From: an uncultured Pirellula sp.
Lineage (GTDB): Bacteria > Planctomycetota > Planctomycetia > Pirellulales > Pirellulaceae
Direction: 5' to 3'
Assembly: GCA_903858115.1 (NCBI GenBank)
Contig: CAIOHR010000096.1
Span: 62,001 to 126,000, forward strand
Length of the DNA stretch: 64,000 nucleotides
Below the pieces are notes generated by a model. The model was not told the origin of the DNA and searched no databases. It saw only the letters and a program-made list of their open reading frames with translations. This document shows positions 63,313 through 64,000 of this stretch, piece after piece (position 1 is the first letter of the stretch; each line of letters starts with the position of its first letter). The position numbers and the translations under genes were made by a program.

Positions 63313-64000
63313 CTACTTCGTAAGGTCAATTAATCCCTTGGACCACTGATTGCGGTCCGATGCCGCATCGAGCAACTTTGATATCTTGGACCGAGAAACG
63401 GGATCGATCCAACCCTCCATCGACGGCAATTCCGGAGCCTCTCCCCATACAACGGTTGGCCCTGGAGCTGCCGTCTCTATTGCCAGCCGATAAGGGGACT
63501 TCCCGCCAACCTTGGCTTGAACCACAACCACTCGCTCCGCTTTGACTTGGGATCGGTAAGGTGCCAGCAGATTGCACAACCTAGCCGCTTCGATGATTCG
63601 CGGATCGGTAAACTTGTTGCCGTGCTTCCAGTCGGGATCAAATTTGAGCTCGTCCGCATAAATCCAAAGGTAATTCATGACATCGGACTGCGAAAAATTG
63701 GATTCCGGAAGCAATACTCCATCCTTGTCGATCGGGACAAATAGGTCATCCCCACTCGTATTGAGCTCGACTTTTCGAAGCTTGAGAACCTCCCTGATTT
63801 CGTCGTTTAGCTCGCAGTGCACCATCGCAACGGGAGTGCGATACTCAACGGAAACAAATATCTGACCTCCTGAAACGGGCTGCACCCGATGCGTTTTTCG
63901 AACCGCTGGATGCTGGTCGATGGTGCGGGCCAAGACAGCAGGAGTTTGACTATCGAGCAACGACAGATTCTCTAGCCCACTCGTATGGAACACTTGCTCT
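63313..64000 (-). CDS. POTRA/FtsQ-like protein, C-terminal part (5' end outside window)
   Basis: The frame stays open to the window edge, where the codons before the internal GTG at 63993 read Glu-Gln; the gene therefore starts outside. About 229 residues are visible. The beginning, TPAVLARTIDQHPAVRKTHRVQPVSGGQIFVSVEYRTPVAMVHC, has the shape of a POTRA domain, where FtsQ/DivIB proteins carry a similar E-R-x-P-V-A ending. The following PIDKDGVLLP also fits FtsQ. This is a distant likeness only; planctomycetes lack FtsZ, so a divisome role is uncertain. Confidence 0.5.
   Translation of the reverse strand, partial: EQVFHTSGLENLSLLDSQTPAVLARTIDQHPAVRKTHRVQPVSGGQIFVSVEYRTPVAMVHCELNDEIREVLKLRKVELNTSGDDLFVPIDKDGVLLPESNFSQSDVMNYLWIYADELKFDPDWKHGNKFTDPRIIEAARLCNLLAPYRSQVKAERVVVVQAKVGGKSPYRLAIETAAPGPTVVWGEAPELPSMEGWIDPVSRSKISKLLDAASDRNQWSKGLIDLTK

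Overview
The window reads as chromosomal DNA of a planctomycete, most likely of the Pirellulales (Rhodopirellula/Pirellula-like); the genus cannot be fixed from sequence alone. The reasons are a DUF1592/DUF1552 gene pair with a CxxCH haem motif, a formylglycine-type sulfatase, giant secreted PQQ-propeller proteins, a secreted ceramidase-like hydrolase, a permease fused to a DtxR-type domain, lpxB (outer-membrane lipid A), and many secreted proteins of no known function. Coding density is high, genes lie on both strands in short operons, and GTG and TTG starts occur. No rRNA, tRNA, CRISPR array or intact transposase was seen.

Layout. 1-6.4 kb: end of transketolase, an SDR oxidoreductase, an exopolysaccharide BY-kinase with a Gly/Tyr tail, and an alkaline-phosphatase-superfamily hydrolase. 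6.5-17.7 kb: a 1334-residue secreted methyltransferase-like/propeller/LamG protein, a secreted unknown, a sulfatase, a membrane protein, an FHA protein, a ceramidase-like hydrolase and a short RNB nuclease. 18-24.9 kb: DUF1592-DUF1552 pair, metal permease-DtxR fusion, GMC oxidoreductase. 25-34.4 kb (minus strand): PP2C phosphatase, C25-like peptidase coupled to a TrmH methyltransferase, aminotransferase, zwf, SurA/PpiD-like protein. 34.6-40.3 kb (plus): topA, DUF58 protein, an alpha/beta-hydrolase-M23-like fusion and a 48-residue zinc ribbon.

40.2-42.75 kb is the accessory part: an ArsC-like phosphatase with the complete thioredoxin-type cysteine set, then about 1.1 kb without intact genes that holds a dead Rhs fragment, two families of hairpin repeats whose stems vary while their loops are kept, and a truncated Rpn-type nuclease. 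This is the least ordinary stretch.

42.8-57.9 kb: histidine phosphatase-lpxB, an alpha/beta hydrolase, then a secreted unknown-rpmA-obgE-coaX-tandem class II aldolase run on plus; on minus glnB-glnD (PII and its uridylyltransferase), a BshC-like unknown downstream of a GT2 glycosyltransferase, and ftsY. 58-64 kb (minus): aldehyde dehydrogenase, a coiled-coil lipoprotein, and a methyltransferase/ketoacyl synthase/acyl carrier protein/helical protein group that looks like a dedicated acyl-chain module, ending in a truncated POTRA-like gene.

Most genes are housekeeping or typical planctomycete secretome genes. No complete new defence or biosynthetic system is visible; the strongest unexplained signals are the structured repeats at 41.7-42.3 kb and several unusual domain fusions.
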